Position numbers and translations under genes: made by a program. This document shows, piece after piece, positions 15,001 to 20,650 of a stretch of DNA of 64,000 nucleotides (position 1 is its first letter; every line of letters begins with the position of its first letter). The stretch comes from Saprospiraceae bacterium (GTDB lineage Bacteria; Bacteroidota; Bacteroidia; Chitinophagales; Saprospiraceae), in contig JAHDES010000030.1 in the NCBI GenBank assembly GCA_020628645.1, positions 1-64,000 of the forward strand, written 5' to 3'. The notes under the pieces were generated by a model, which did no database searches, was not told the origin of the DNA, and was given only the letters and a program-made list of their open reading frames with translations.

Positions 15001-15991
15001 CAGTATTCCATGCATTCAACGCATCTTGATTATTGCCCGTATTACATTCATGTGTTCCATTATCTGGATTACAAGAAACTGTAGGATTTGTACCATCAAC
15101 TAATTTGACGGTAACAGTAGCCTCATCACAGCAATATTTATCGTAAAGTACATTACACACTCTATAAGTAAATTGATCTGTACCGCATTCATGTCCATTA
15201 TTGGTATAAGTAACTTTGCCGTCTGATGCTACAGAGATAGAGCCATCAGAAGGATTATAAACTTCACCTTGATAAATTGAATAATCAATATGAGCATCAT
15301 TCGCTAAGATATCAATGACGACAGAACCTCCTGGGCAAATTTCGACATGATCATCTCTTGCATCTGGTGTTTTATTGATCCAAATATCAATAGCATTGGT
15401 AAATTTCCAAGACCCACAAGGATGACATATGACTGCAACACGATACCAAATAGTAACATCTGTTGGAGCAGGGTTATAATAATATCCAGTTGCTCCATCA
15501 ATGTTATACCATGTGTTATTACCATAACTATATTGCCATTGATAATAAACGTCTCCATTGTAACAACCACTTGGATTAGCAGTCCAACTAATGGTTGGAT
15601 GATCCCCCCAATCGCAATAGGTTGCACTTCCTCCTAAAGAACCAGGAGAAAATCCAGAAGCATCGCAGCAAACTGCTGGGTTTCCACCAGCATCTTGTCG
15701 GCTAGAGCTAGATAAGTTTTGAAAAATGGAACCATTCCAATAGTAGGAATCTCCAGTATTAGGATAACCATCAGATTGTTCAATACAAATAGTGGTTATT
15801 TGGGCTCCACAATCATTCGATTGCAGATAAATGTAAGTAGTACCTGCACTATTTTGAGGAGTGTAACCCGTACAGGTATAATACGGGTGTGCAAGTACCT
15901 GATTTGCCATCATCATCAAGAAGACAAAAGAGGCTCCTTGAAGGATTTTGGTAAATTGGTAGTTAAAAAATTGGTGTGTAAAGCTTTTCAT
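1..15991 (-). CDS. Giant secreted repeat adhesin, open at left edge (C-terminus missing)
   Basis: One minus-strand frame stays open from an ATG at 15989-15991 to base 1, more than 5,300 codons, and the sequence at the edge is still in a domain. The N-terminus has a signal peptide (hydrophobic stretch SFVFLMMMANQVLA, about residues 20-34). Next come a Trp/Tyr-rich Ig/PKD-like region (15700-15400) and a Big_9-like domain with a DILAND motif (about 15400-15110). Seven units of about 93 residues follow (15090-13180, each with a DAWNTANxNKLRGC core), then HYR-like modules, 23 DUF11-like units (about 12640-1395), and HYR-like modules with a CPADxTIDC core to the edge. Asp/Glu-rich linkers in every DUF11 unit could bind calcium. 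Export by T9SS is inferred; the C-terminal sorting domain would lie outside the window. Likely role: very long surface fibre or adhesin. The reading frame is intact throughout, and base use shows no decay. Confidence 0.93.
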   Translation of the reverse strand, partial: MKSFTHQFFNYQFTKILQGASFVFLMMMANQVLAHPYYTCTGYTPQNSAGTTYIYLQSNDCGAQITTICIEQSDGYPNTGDSYYWNGSIFQNLSSSSRQDAGGNPAVCCDASGFSPGSLGGSATYCDWGDHPTISWTANPSGCYNGDVYYQWQYSYGNNTWYNIDGATGYYYNPAPTDVTIWYRVAVICHPCGSWKFTNAIDIWINKTPDARDDHVEICPGGSVVIDILANDAHIDYSIYQGEVYNPSDGSISVASDGKVTYTNNGHECGTDQFTYRVCNVLYDKYCCDEATVTVKLVDGTNPTVSCNPDNGTHECNTGNNQDALNAWNTANINKLRNCTSDNCGNPVDVTFTYEGNLVCGNAGSYPFVYTISDKCGNKVTKSATFTIVDNTNPVVSCDPDNATHECNGTAGNKAAADAWNTANINKLRGCSSDACSNITVTSNYNFGNLSNDCGNTGALTVTYTITDECGKSVTKSASFTVRDTTNPTACNPDNATHECNGNAGNKAAADAWNTANMNKLRGCAADACAGVTVTSNYNFNNLTNGCGLTGDITVTYTITDDCGRSITRTATFTVRDTTNPTACNPDNATHDCNGSAGNKAAADAWNSANMNKLRGCAADVCGNITVASNYNFNNLSNDCGTTGSLTATYTITDDCGNAITRTATFTVRDITDPVVNCNPDNKVFECAGPAGNKADADAWNAANINKLRNCSSDACAGIAVSSNYNFNNLSDECGSTGAITVTYTITDECGNDVTKTATYTVRDTTDPVVNCNPDPRTFECAGPAGNRAAADAWNTANINKLRGCSSDACGGITVTSNYNFNNLSDECASTGSLTVTYTITDECGRTVTKSATFTVEDTTDPTVSCDPDNKVFECAGEAANEADATAWNTANMDKLRGCSSDVCGGLTVTSNFNYNNLSDDCGFTGSLTVTYRIEDRCGNFVLKQATYRVKDDTNPAIDIQAEDLTVECDGDGNTQQLQDWLDRNGGAVASDICGGFTWENNFTGLSNDCGETGEATVRFTVTDECGNTNRTTATFTIEDTTPPVPVCQDITVQLDGNCEVSITPEDINNGSSDVCGDIAALSLSQIDFSCSENQGDNTVTLTVTDDCGNTATCDANVRVERFDLALQTLLADGEDERVYPTEDVTFKIKVFNQGSLAASNVQVVNYIPQGLTLNDADWSPQGGNKATITLPGTIAPGAMAMVDITFTVSQIVQGQIVNRAEIMSADAPNGFNSIDVDSRADMNAGNDSGGQVNTDNDDEIDEGCCSEDGDDEDDSDPEDITVEVFDLALNKVLADGEDERVYPGQDVTFTINVFNQGTVPAQNIVIEDYIPSGLRLNDAAWTDNGGTASFNLPGTLAPGASTSVDITFNVTQLFAGQIVNRAEIHAAQDDLGDDVGNGNGEIPDFDSTPDSNPNNDTGGQVNTPDDDEINEGGKNDGQDEDDADPEDIRVEVFDLALNKVLGDGEDERVYPGQDITFTINVFNQGTVPGQDIVIEDYIPQGLSLNDPDWTNNGGTASILLPGSLAPGASTSVDITFTVDQIVAGQIVNRAEIHAAKDDLGNNISNNVGDTPDFDSTPDSNPNNDTGGEVNTPDDDEIAEGGKNDGQDEDDADPEDIIVEIFDIALNKVLADGEDERVYPGQDITFTINVFNQGTVEAQNIQVIDYIPAGLSLNDGDWTAAGANATITLPGTLAPGASTSVDITLRVDPAMVPSNPVNRAEIADAEDEFGDSVADGVIPDFDSTPDTDPGNDTGGMVNTPDDDEINEGGKNDGQDEDDADPEDVFIEIFDVALNKVLADGEDERVYPGQDITFTINIFNQGTVPAQNFEIVDYIPNGLTLNDADWSGAGNTATITLPGTLAPGASTSVDITFTVDPASQNFQAINRAEIADVEDEFGDSVADGAIPDNDSTPDDNPNNDTGGEVNTPDDDEVNEGGKLDGQDEDDADPEDVFIEIFDLALNKVLGDGEDVRVYPGQDVTFTINVFNQGTVPAQNIEIVDYIPAGLTLNDPDWSGAGNTATITLPGTLAPGASTNVDITFTVDQTNTAANPVNRAEIADAQDDLGDSSGDGTIPDNDSTPDDTNGNDTGGDVNTPDDDNVDGGGKLDGSDEDDEDPEDLEIEIFDLALIKVLGPNEDERVYPGQDITFTIEVTNQGTVAAQNVEVTDYIPQGLRLNDPDWSDNGATASILLPGVLAPGASTSVDITFTVDPATNQNAGPIVNRAEISAQEDDLGDPTVPDNDSTPDDTNGNDTGGVVNSPDDNSVDGGGKLDGSDEDDEDPEDIDLQIFDLALAKVLADGEDERVYPTEDITFTIEVTNQGTVAAQNIEVVDYIPTGLTLNDPDWTLAGNMATTTLPGTLAPGASTTVDITFTVTQMVQGQIINEAEIQEAEDDLGDNTAPDNDSTDDNDPDNDTGGDVNTPDDDNIDGGGKLDGGDEDDADPEDITVEIFDVALNITLAEDEDDRVYPGQDVDFKVKVFNQGTVDAVDLTATVTIPAGFTLNDPDWTDNGDGTASFTFPGTIPAMTGMAMEEITFTVDPADTPDEIIVDAEITEVFDDLGQQNPFDIDSTPDTNINGNDAGGAVDTPTDDPVDGDGTGTPGDQNPATDEDDADPENVFLEIYDLALRKTLGAGEDPRVYPGQDITFTIEVFNQGSVTAQNVEVTDYVPAGLRLNDADWTDNGATASIVIPGPIAPGASETVDITFTVDPAMDDAPIINRAEISDAEDEFGDSIADGDIPDNDSTPDMDPNNDPEVNDEINEEPPVDEDDADLEEIEREIFDLALAKVLADGEDDRVYPTEDITFTIEVTNQGTVPASNIEVTDYIPTGLTLNDNAWTQAGGLATTTLAGPLAPGATTTVDITFTVTQMVDGQIINEAEISDAEDDLGDSVADGDIPDNDSTADTDPNNDTGGEVNTPDDDNIDGGGKLDGGDEDDADPEDVNVEIFDVALNITLADGEDDRVYPGEEVDFKVKVLNQGTVDAVDLTATVTIPDGLILNDPDWTDNGDGTASFTFPGTIPAMTGMAMEEITFIVDQADAADEIIIDAEITEVFDDLGQQNPFDIDSTPDSNINGNDAGGQEDTPADDFVDGDGSGTPGDGVAATDEDDADPENLFLEIFDLALSKQLGDGEDERVYPGQDVTFTIEVTNQGTVPASNIVITDYVPTGLTLNDAAWAAGGGTATTTLAGPLAPGASTTVDITFTVDQITQGAIVNEAEISEAEDDLGANAPDNDSTPDTDPDNDTGGVVNSPDDDNIDGGGKLDGGDEDDADPEDIVVEVFDVALNKVLADGEDDVVYPGQDVTFTINVFNQGTVPASNVQVVDYIPAGLTLNDPDWTAAGANATITVPGPIAPGASTSVDITFTVDATNDAGSAVNRAEITDAEDDMGDTIGDGTIPDFDSTPDNDPNNDTGGEVNTDDDDEVNEGGKNDGTDEDDSDPEDVTIEVFDLAVRKTLADGEDARVYPGQDVTFNVEVFNQGTVAASNVEVADFIPNGLTLNDAAWTDNGATASIVIPGPIAPGASEIVTITFTVDADVPAGDIVNVVEIQDAEDPNGDSIGDGDIPDNDSTPDDDPNNDPTVDDEINDDGDTDEDDNDPETIDAQIFDLALIKVLGDGEDELVYPGQDVTFTIEVTNQGTVAAQDILITDYIPAGLRLNDGAWTDNGATATTTIAGPIAPGATATVDITFTVDPTSEAADLVNRAEITEASDDLGDNTVPDFDSTPDDVLGNDTGGVVNSPDDNNVDGGGKIDGGDEDDEDPEDVRVEIFDLALAKVLGDGEDERVYPGEDVTFTIEVTNQGTVPASNIVVTDYIPTGLTLNDADWAGAGGQATTVIAGPLAPGASATVDITFTVDQIVAGAIVNRAEISSAEDSLGDNAPDNDSTPDTDEGNDTGGMVNTPDDDNIDGGGKLDGGDEDDSDPEDVVVEIFDIALNKVLADGEDETVYPGEDVTFTINVFNQGTVDAQNIVVVDYIPAGLTLNDAAWTAAGANATITLPGTLAAGASTSVDITFTVDAATAPANAVNRAEIAEAQDDLGDNAPDFDSTPDTDPGNDTGGEVNTSDDDEINEGGKIDGQDEDDADPEDVNIEIFDLALRKTLADGQEFRVYPGQDITFTIEVFNQGSVDASNIEIADFIPPGLTLNDPAWTAAGGQATTTIAGPLAAGTSTTIDITFTVDNDAPTGISENVVEIQGAEDPNGDPAPDNDSTPDDDPDNDPTVNDEIDDDGTTDEDDNDPEEFEIQNIDLALRKTLGAGEDATVYPGEDITFTIEVFNQGSAPAQNIEVTDYVPAGLTLNDPNWTLGAAGAVTTIAGPIAPGASTTVDITFTVDAADAGATLVNRAEISSFEDDLGNASTPDMDSTPDQIDDNDPEINDEINDDGTNDEDDADLEEITLEIFDLALRKTLGADEDDRVYPGEVITFDIEVFNQGTVAASNIVVEDFAPAGLTATGSSTITIPGPIAPGASEVVTIEFRVNEDATPGTITNVAEIQSAEDPNGDPAPDNDSTPDDDPNNDPTVNDEIDNGGGDEDDNDPEDVTIEIFDLALQLLLADGEDDRVYPGEDVDFKVKVTNQGTVDAMNVEVVVNIPDGLTLNDPDWTDNGDGTATLIFTGTIPANGGMVMEDITFTVNPDATDPAELIATAEIVSAEDDLGGNPTDIDSTPDADPNNDTGGVVDTADDDNIDGGGKLDGTDEDDEDPENVFLEIFDLALRKTTTQDLSTPVKPGDDVTFTIEIFNQGSVPAQNIDIIDALPQFTALSANDNNGWVVSGANVTNTIAGPIGPGASATVDLVVTIVPDAMSGTFENIAEITDGQDENGDSPSDVDSTPDTDVNNDPTTDDEINGDGSGPDDNAAGDEDDNDPAPIEICDDVAPELVGVPMDITLECSDEVPAPPVIDVEITATDFSDDDYTITLEETSTQGEDGPCSEYNYVITRVWTVTDECENSSTATQVITITDSTPPTIDVAPQDETVECDGNGNTAELQAWIDAAGNATITDNCSEVTITNDAGDLSDECGLTGSITVTFTATDDCGNTSTTSATFTIEDTTAPSIDVEAADQTVECTDDSDAALQAWLDANGNAAASDVCSDDITWSYSPNPADISGGCGNSGSVTVTFTATDDCGNSATTTATFTIEDTTAPEAPEAPADLTIECAEEIPAAEDLTATDACEGDIVVSPTEERMEGDCANNFTLIRTWTFTDDCGNSSEVSQTITVDDVTPPTFTCPADVTIDCTASIEPANTGDVTDEADNCTFSGDATYTDNVQENTPCAGSSIITRTWTLVDDCGNETSCDQTITLEDTTAPTFTCPADITIDCSASTDPSNTGDVTDEAD
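1395..12640 (-). repeat. 23-unit DUF11-like tandem array of about 490 bp units
   Basis: The start of each unit (FDLAL or a close variant, often followed by a KVLADGEDERVYPG-type stretch) can be followed 23 times from about 12640 down to 1863, mean spacing near 490 bp. Each unit contains a DUF11-like beta-sandwich (TINVFNQGTVPAQN, LPGTLAPGASTSVDITF, NRAEI) and an acidic linker of about 40-50 residues rich in DSTPDSNxNND and DEDDADPEDI. The linkers resemble Ca2+-binding loops of SdrD/TSP3-type proteins by composition only. DNA identity between units is high, so copy number may vary between strains or be misassembled. Confidence 0.85.
13180..15090 (-). repeat. Seven tandem units of about 280 bp inside the giant adhesin
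   Basis: Seven copies of a DNA unit of about 280 bp encode about 93 residues each. The core WNTANxNKLR recurs near 14990, 14712, 14430, 14150, 13870, 13588 and 13310. Each unit carries conserved Cys (CNPDN, HECN, LRGC, DxCG) and a TITDxCG strand typical of HYR-like modules. Two more diverged modules (about 13130-12640) link it to the DUF11 array. Confidence 0.85.
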
Positions 15992-16033
15992 AAGCGGTGT
16001 TTGTCGATCCGAAAAATTTTATAACAGAAAAAT

Positions 16034-16053
16034 CCAATGGCGTATACCATTGG
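16034..16053 (-). terminator. Hairpin between TapB-like gene and giant adhesin
   Basis: A perfect 7-bp inverted repeat (CCAATGG / CCATTGG) with a 6-base loop, followed on the minus strand by a short T-run. It lies just after the stop of the TapB-like gene and before the adhesin start, so it could end or attenuate transcription between them. Only about 40 bases remain for a separate adhesin promoter and I see no convincing TAnnTTTG there. Confidence 0.45.
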
Positions 16054-16069
16054 AATACCTATCTAAGAA

Positions 16070-16969
16070 TTAGTTAGTTTTAATTGATGTAATTACAGAC
16101 GATCTTTTGTTCTTAGACTTAAAGTCTGTATAGAAACCATTTTTGGCAACATCCATATTATTAGGGCGTTGCTCATGAGTATCTGTAGTTCTATTTTGTT
16201 TTATCACGCCGAGTGTAGGACTCAACCATTCTTCTACTTGTTGGTCAGAGCTTTTAACTAACGTACCATTTCGAATAGTTTTGTAAAACTGATAAGAATA
16301 GGTATGTAAGTAAACTTTACCTCTTACACCATCTATCGAAGTCTCTTTGATAGTGCGATCAAATACCTTTACATGCATTGTTAAAAGTAAATCGCCCTCT
16401 GGCATGTGTATATTAAATTTGCCTTCAGCATCAGGAAGGCTAGAAAGATCAGAGGAGAAAGTGAGATCATCCCCTTCATAAGCTATTATCATATCTTCAT
16501 TAATTGTCATTTCAACAGGATCAATTGCTCCTTTCATATCTAAAGCAAAAGCCCCATCAGCTGACGGGTGGAGATAATAGTCATATATAATATGGTATGG
16601 ATTAGGTGTCGTCTTTTTCTCAAATTCATATTGTATTTGAATTTTACCATTAGAAAGACGTTTGTTTCGATAAGCCCCTTCTCCTTTACCTGTATTATAA
16701 AGGTCGCTTTGGAAGGCTACTTCCAATGTAGATCCTTTCGCTAAACTACTATATGGAAGAGAATCAAGTTGTGTAGATTCCCATACATTATTAGTAGTAA
16801 AGGTAGAAGCACTAGCATTGAAACCAATGAAACACAGTAATAGTGTCAAGACCGAAGCTAGCTGAAACAGAAAAAGATGCTGTTTCAGAACAGTCCATTC
16901 ATTAAGTTGAGAAAAAGTTGTGTAAGATCTCATAATATTAAAGTTTATAACAACAGATGTTTTATTCAT
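16070..16969 (-). CDS. Secreted TapB-like (DUF3108-like) protein
   Basis: A 299-residue protein. A hydrophobic segment at about residues 30-53 (FLFQLASVLTLLLCFIGFNASA) looks like a late signal peptide, so the true start may be the internal ATG at 16933 (residue 13). The mature part has the layout of the TapB/DUF3108-like family: a beta-rich body, a FDRTIKETSIDGVRGKVYLH strand pair, and a terminal VEEWLSPTLGVIKQ motif as in proteins that end in EW-x-x-xxGxVK. Function is unknown; members are exported beta-barrel-like or lipocalin-like proteins. It lies upstream of and co-oriented with the giant adhesin, 78 bases away, which may or may not mean shared function. Confidence 0.7.
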   Translation of the reverse strand: MNKTSVVINFNIMRSYTTFSQLNEWTVLKQHLFLFQLASVLTLLLCFIGFNASASTFTTNNVWESTQLDSLPYSSLAKGSTLEVAFQSDLYNTGKGEGAYRNKRLSNGKIQIQYEFEKKTTPNPYHIIYDYYLHPSADGAFALDMKGAIDPVEMTINEDMIIAYEGDDLTFSSDLSSLPDAEGKFNIHMPEGDLLLTMHVKVFDRTIKETSIDGVRGKVYLHTYSYQFYKTIRNGTLVKSSDQQVEEWLSPTLGVIKQNRTTDTHEQRPNNMDVAKNGFYTDFKSKNKRSSVITSIKTN

Positions 16970-17420
16970 TTTTCTATGTCACTTTTGACTTATTTTTTTT
17001 ATTGCCTTTTTTTTCAAAAAACTGTTACTTCATATTTATCTATAAATACTGCAAAAACTACGCCATCCATATCTTCATATTTCAAATAATTATTATACAA
17101 ACAACTGTTTATCAAAGCTTTTAGATTTTATTAAAATAGTATTGAATATATAAAATCATATCAATCAATATCAATCCACTATTCTATTCAATTTAATTTG
17201 TGACATTTTTTCGGAACATTTTTTTTCGTTTTTTATAAATAAAATGTCGATCTAATCGTCATACACGCAAAACAGCACTAGCTTTTATCGTTTTCTTCTT
17301 TTTATAAGAAAAAATCATAAAAGAATAGCGCTTCACTTTTTGTCACAAAAAGACATTTCCTTTCAATACTTATTAAGCATTATTAACACTAAAGTCTTTT
17401 TTGTACAAATCGTATTTTCC

Positions 17421-17609
17421 CTAGATATTATAGTAGTATTTTGTGTTTAGGAAGAGTTTATGGAAACTCATCCTTTCACATTCATAAATAGATTGTTTAA
17501 TATGGTAGAAATTGAGAGTAAGTTTATCCTCTAATAGAATAAACTCATTAAATCGTGGATCGGAAATATAGGTAAGTGAGAAATAAAATGAGAAGACATA
17601 TTTGCTCAT
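17421..17609 (-). CDS. Possible small ORF, 62 residues, unknown
   Basis: Short ORF rich in Phe, Tyr and Leu, with no recognisable domain. In its favour, a TATATTTG box (minus strand, 17639-17646) lies about 30 bases before the ATG, the usual place for a Bacteroidota -7 element; no -33 TTG is found at the right distance. Against it, the whole stretch is AT-rich and the composition fits random translation of such DNA. Confidence 0.3.
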   Translation of the reverse strand: MSKYVFSFYFSLTYISDPRFNEFILLEDKLTLNFYHIKQSIYECERMSFHKLFLNTKYYYNI

Positions 17610-17638
17610 AGTTTGTCTGTCTTATTTCATTAATCATT

Positions 17639-17646
17639 CAAATATA
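17639..17646 (-). promoter_or_regulatory. -7 element TATATTTG before the 62-residue ORF
   Basis: Matches the Bacteroidota -7 consensus TAnnTTTG on the minus strand. No -33 TTG at 18-20 bases, so support is partial. Confidence 0.3.
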
Positions 17647-18031
17647 CGAATTTTAGAAGATTTTAAAAAGTACATAAGTTACTGAAAATCATTATATTAC
17701 AACTATTTTTGATATGATATTTATTTTATTCGTATAACTATAATCTATACAACACTTTATACTATTTAAAAAAATTTAATACATAAAATGATATAAAAAA
17801 ATATTTAAAAAAATATTATAAACAAGACTACAAGATGAGATGCTTTTACCCTAAACAGGGTATAAAATACACTATAAATTTGCCTACTATAAAAAAATAA
17901 ATTTCAGGCTTAATTTTTGAATGTATTAATAGTCTAGTGTAGCGAATTCCTCCAAAGCTATCCGCTTTTTACTCCCCTCAATTACAACAATCATCAGATT
18001 ATCAATTACTATTTGTTAGGGATTTATTCTT

Positions 18032-19405
18032 ATGAGACAACTTTTCCATGTTCTACTCATATTGGTTGTACCGCAACTTCTAATTGCTCAAAAACAATTA
18101 TGGTTAACCTTAGAGAAGGAACAGTTTGAAGATTTTATGCTTTCCTTAGAGATTATCCATCATCCTTCTTTAGCCGATAAAGAATGGCTACGTGTATCTT
18201 TGGAAAATAAGACCAATAAACCTTTTAGCATACAAAAAGCAAAGTATGTGGTAGACTGCGTAGTTTTTGACCAAAACGATAAACGAATCAAAGCTGGCAC
18301 CTTCAGTTCAAATAATCCATCTGAATTCTTGGATAATGCTAAATACCAAATTATTCCTGAAAATTTTGTACACCCAGGGATCAACCACATTACAAAATAT
18401 CCTAGTGCTTATGCATCTTCTATATTGGGTGTTCCAAAAGATAAATCCTATAAAGTTCAAGCAACAATTACGTTACAACTCGATTTATATGCCAAAGGTC
18501 CGGTGTCAATACAATGGGAAAATATTCAATTTGAATTTGAATGGTTTCGTCCAAGTGATTCTATGTTAAATACTATTCAGCAAGAATTAATTGAACTTCT
18601 TCAGCATCCAAGTATTGACCCCTATCATCATCATCAGTTAAGTTGTTTATTGGATGTGGAAGATATCACGGAAAAAGTAAGAATCCAAGATTTGTTAACT
18701 GCAAAAAACGTACGATTTGATTTTCAAGATGGAAAAGAAGCAATTCTCCGTCATTTAAATGACAAGTTTGCGCAAGATCAATTGATCCTAGATCATTTTC
18801 TAACTGAAATCAAACAACATAATCTTATTGCCTTAGAGGATCTTGCTATTGCAACTACTATTTGGGAAAGCGATTTTCTTGAACCTCTGCTTACTTGGTA
18901 TGAAAATGGAAATTTATCCACCCGAACCAAAATTGTGAATGTACTTCACCCTCGTTATGAAAAATGGAAAGGAAATCCCCATGTTACCAGACAACTATCA
19001 GATATTCTTTTAAATGATTATAGCGATATTCTTTATGCTGTACCAGATAGTTTATCTACTGAAGATTTAATTTTTTGGGGAAGTTTGGCTAGTTTATTAG
19101 GAAAAACATGTGATTTAGAAGCTATAGGCATCTTATGTCCTTTTTTAAAGAATAAAACCGAAATATTTAATCGCTCTATTTATATTGATGCAAATTCTTT
19201 ACATCCTCCTAGACCCATTCGAGTATGTGATATTGCCGTTGAAGCCATATTAAATTTACAACAAGCTAATATTGATCAATCTTATCGAAAGAAAGGCTTT
19301 GACCCACCCTATGTTTACGGCGAAGCAGAAATTATTATTACTAGAATTCGCGATGAAATGGCCCTTGAATTTTCTTGTACAGATTTTTGTACTTTTTCAG
19401 ATTAA
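18032..19405 (+). CDS. Secreted protein of unknown function
   Basis: A 457-residue protein with a clear signal peptide (FHVLLILVVPQLLIAQ) and likely cleavage after Gln20. Residues 21-185 look like a beta-sandwich (alternating hydrophobic strands, PFSIQKAKYVVDCVVF). Residues 185-440 are helical with an irregular HEAT-like pattern and a short Cys-containing tail (FSCTDFCTFSD). I do not recognise a family. Its neighbours downstream are folK and a nucleoside kinase, which start 39 bases later under their own -7 box, so they say little about its role. Confidence 0.75.
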   Translation: MRQLFHVLLILVVPQLLIAQKQLWLTLEKEQFEDFMLSLEIIHHPSLADKEWLRVSLENKTNKPFSIQKAKYVVDCVVFDQNDKRIKAGTFSSNNPSEFLDNAKYQIIPENFVHPGINHITKYPSAYASSILGVPKDKSYKVQATITLQLDLYAKGPVSIQWENIQFEFEWFRPSDSMLNTIQQELIELLQHPSIDPYHHHQLSCLLDVEDITEKVRIQDLLTAKNVRFDFQDGKEAILRHLNDKFAQDQLILDHFLTEIKQHNLIALEDLAIATTIWESDFLEPLLTWYENGNLSTRTKIVNVLHPRYEKWKGNPHVTRQLSDILLNDYSDILYAVPDSLSTEDLIFWGSLASLLGKTCDLEAIGILCPFLKNKTEIFNRSIYIDANSLHPPRPIRVCDIAVEAILNLQQANIDQSYRKKGFDPPYVYGEAEIIITRIRDEMALEFSCTDFCTFSD

Positions 19406-19431
19406 AATACCTTCACTCTTTTTCAATACTG

Positions 19432-19439
19432 TACCTTTG
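19432..19439 (+). promoter_or_regulatory. -7 element TACCTTTG directly before folK
   Basis: Matches TAnnTTTG and ends 5 bases before the folK ATG at 19445. If used, transcription would begin at or within a few bases of the start codon. No -33 TTG lies at the standard spacing. Confidence 0.45.
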
Positions 19440-19444
19440 CATTC

Positions 19445-19939
19445 ATGAAGGCGAAGGTATATTTACATTTAGGAAGTAATATAGATGATCGAGAAGCTTA
19501 TCTTGACAAGGCGATTCAGTTAATAAAAGAACGATTAGGAGAAGTAATAACTATATCTTCCCTTTATGAAACAGAAGCTTGGGGGATCAAAGAACAAGCA
19601 AATTTTTTAAATCAAGCGCTTCTAGTCCATTCAACATTAGAAGCTTCAGAGCTATTGGATGAAATTTTAAAAATAGAAAAAGAAATAGGACGTAAACGAT
19701 CCACTAAATGGACAGCGCGTTGTATAGATATTGACATTTTGTTTTATAACAACCTGATAATCAACACTCCACATCTTATCCTTCCTCATCCTCACATACA
19801 TAAGAGAAATTTTGTATTAATTCCTTTATTAGAAATTGCAGCAGATTATATGCATCCGATTTTAAAAGAACCAATAGAACAACTATATTGGTCATCGAAA
19901 GATGAGTGCGAGGTATATTTATATGAGTTAACAACTTAA
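19445..19939 (+). CDS. folK: 2-amino-4-hydroxy-6-hydroxymethyldihydropteridine pyrophosphokinase
   Basis: A 164-residue cytoplasmic enzyme of folate synthesis; it transfers pyrophosphate from ATP to 6-hydroxymethyl-7,8-dihydropterin. Family marks are present in order: YLHLGSNIDDRE near the N-terminus, SSLYETEAWG, FLNQALLV, and the signature RWTxRxIDIDIL seen here as KWTARCIDIDILFY, followed by LPHPHIHKRNFVLIPLLEIA. Length is normal for HPPK. The gene is followed after 35 bases by a deoxynucleoside kinase, a pairing known in Bacteroidota where the two are sometimes fused, so the two are probably co-transcribed. Confidence 0.95.
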   Translation: MKAKVYLHLGSNIDDREAYLDKAIQLIKERLGEVITISSLYETEAWGIKEQANFLNQALLVHSTLEASELLDEILKIEKEIGRKRSTKWTARCIDIDILFYNNLIINTPHLILPHPHIHKRNFVLIPLLEIAADYMHPILKEPIEQLYWSSKDECEVYLYELTT

Positions 19940-19974
19940 AACAAGCAATTTTATCAAAACAAAGCTAAGTAGAA

Positions 19975-20640
19975 ATGGGTCATAATTTTGCCTATAATTT
20001 TATTGCAATAGAAGGGAATATTGGTACGGGTAAGACAACGCTCTGCCATATGTTGGCTCAAGAATTTGATTGCAAATTAATATTAGAGCAGTTTACGGAT
20101 AATCCTTTCCTCCCTTATTTTTATGAAAATCCTGAACGATATGCTTTCCCTGTAGAGTTGTTTTTTATGACTGAACGGCATAAACAATTACAAGAATCCT
20201 TAGCACAGCAAGATCTATTCAAACAGTTGATTTTTTCGGATTATATTTTTGTCAAAACACTACTTTTTGCAAGAAATAATTTAAATTCTGAAGAGTTTAG
20301 ATTATTTCAACGACTATTTAATGTATTGAATGCAACTTATCCTAAACCAGAATTATTAGTATACTTGCATCGTCCTGTTGAAACATTGTTAGATAATATA
20401 AAAAAACGAGGTCGTTCTTATGAGCAAGATGTATCTGCATCTTATTTATTACAAATACAAAATGCTTATTTTGACTACTTTAAAATAGAAGAAGATATGC
20501 CTATTTTGATTATTGACATTGGGCAACAAAATTTCAAGAAAGAAGACGCTTCTTTTCAGTTATTGCTAGATCTTTTAAGCAAAAAATATACTCCGGGCAC
20601 GCACTATATTAGCTTTTCTTCTACAAGCACAGCGCGGTGA
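19975..20640 (+). CDS. Deoxynucleoside kinase (dGK/dAK/dCK family)
   Basis: A 221-residue P-loop kinase of nucleoside salvage. The N-terminus carries the P-loop IAIEGNIGTGKTT, followed by the family's LEQFTDNPFLPYFY (the E-x-x-x-x-NPFL motif) and the FFMTERHKQL helix. A later DYIFVKTLLFA and the lid-type KKRGRSYEQ agree with the human dGK/dCK and Bacillus Dgk/Dck family. It phosphorylates deoxynucleosides with ATP in the cytoplasm; which base it prefers cannot be read from the sequence. It sits 35 bases after folK in the same direction. Confidence 0.92.
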   Translation: MGHNFAYNFIAIEGNIGTGKTTLCHMLAQEFDCKLILEQFTDNPFLPYFYENPERYAFPVELFFMTERHKQLQESLAQQDLFKQLIFSDYIFVKTLLFARNNLNSEEFRLFQRLFNVLNATYPKPELLVYLHRPVETLLDNIKKRGRSYEQDVSASYLLQIQNAYFDYFKIEEDMPILIIDIGQQNFKKEDASFQLLLDLLSKKYTPGTHYISFSSTSTAR

Positions 20641-20650
20641 AAAAATCATT

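Larger units (their letters stand above)
16970..18031. other. AT-rich intergenic stretch, about 1 kb
   Basis: Very AT-rich DNA between a leftward and a rightward gene. Apart from one doubtful short minus-strand ORF (17421-17609) with a TATATTTG box before it, I see no coding, RNA or repeat structure. It likely holds the promoters of the two flanking genes. Confidence 0.6.

Noticed and set aside
1043-15627. Many plus-strand ORFs rich in Ser/Pro or Ile across the left 16 kb
   Set aside because: They are the antisense of the repetitive Asp/Glu/Gly-rich codons in the giant minus-strand gene and recur with its repeat period.
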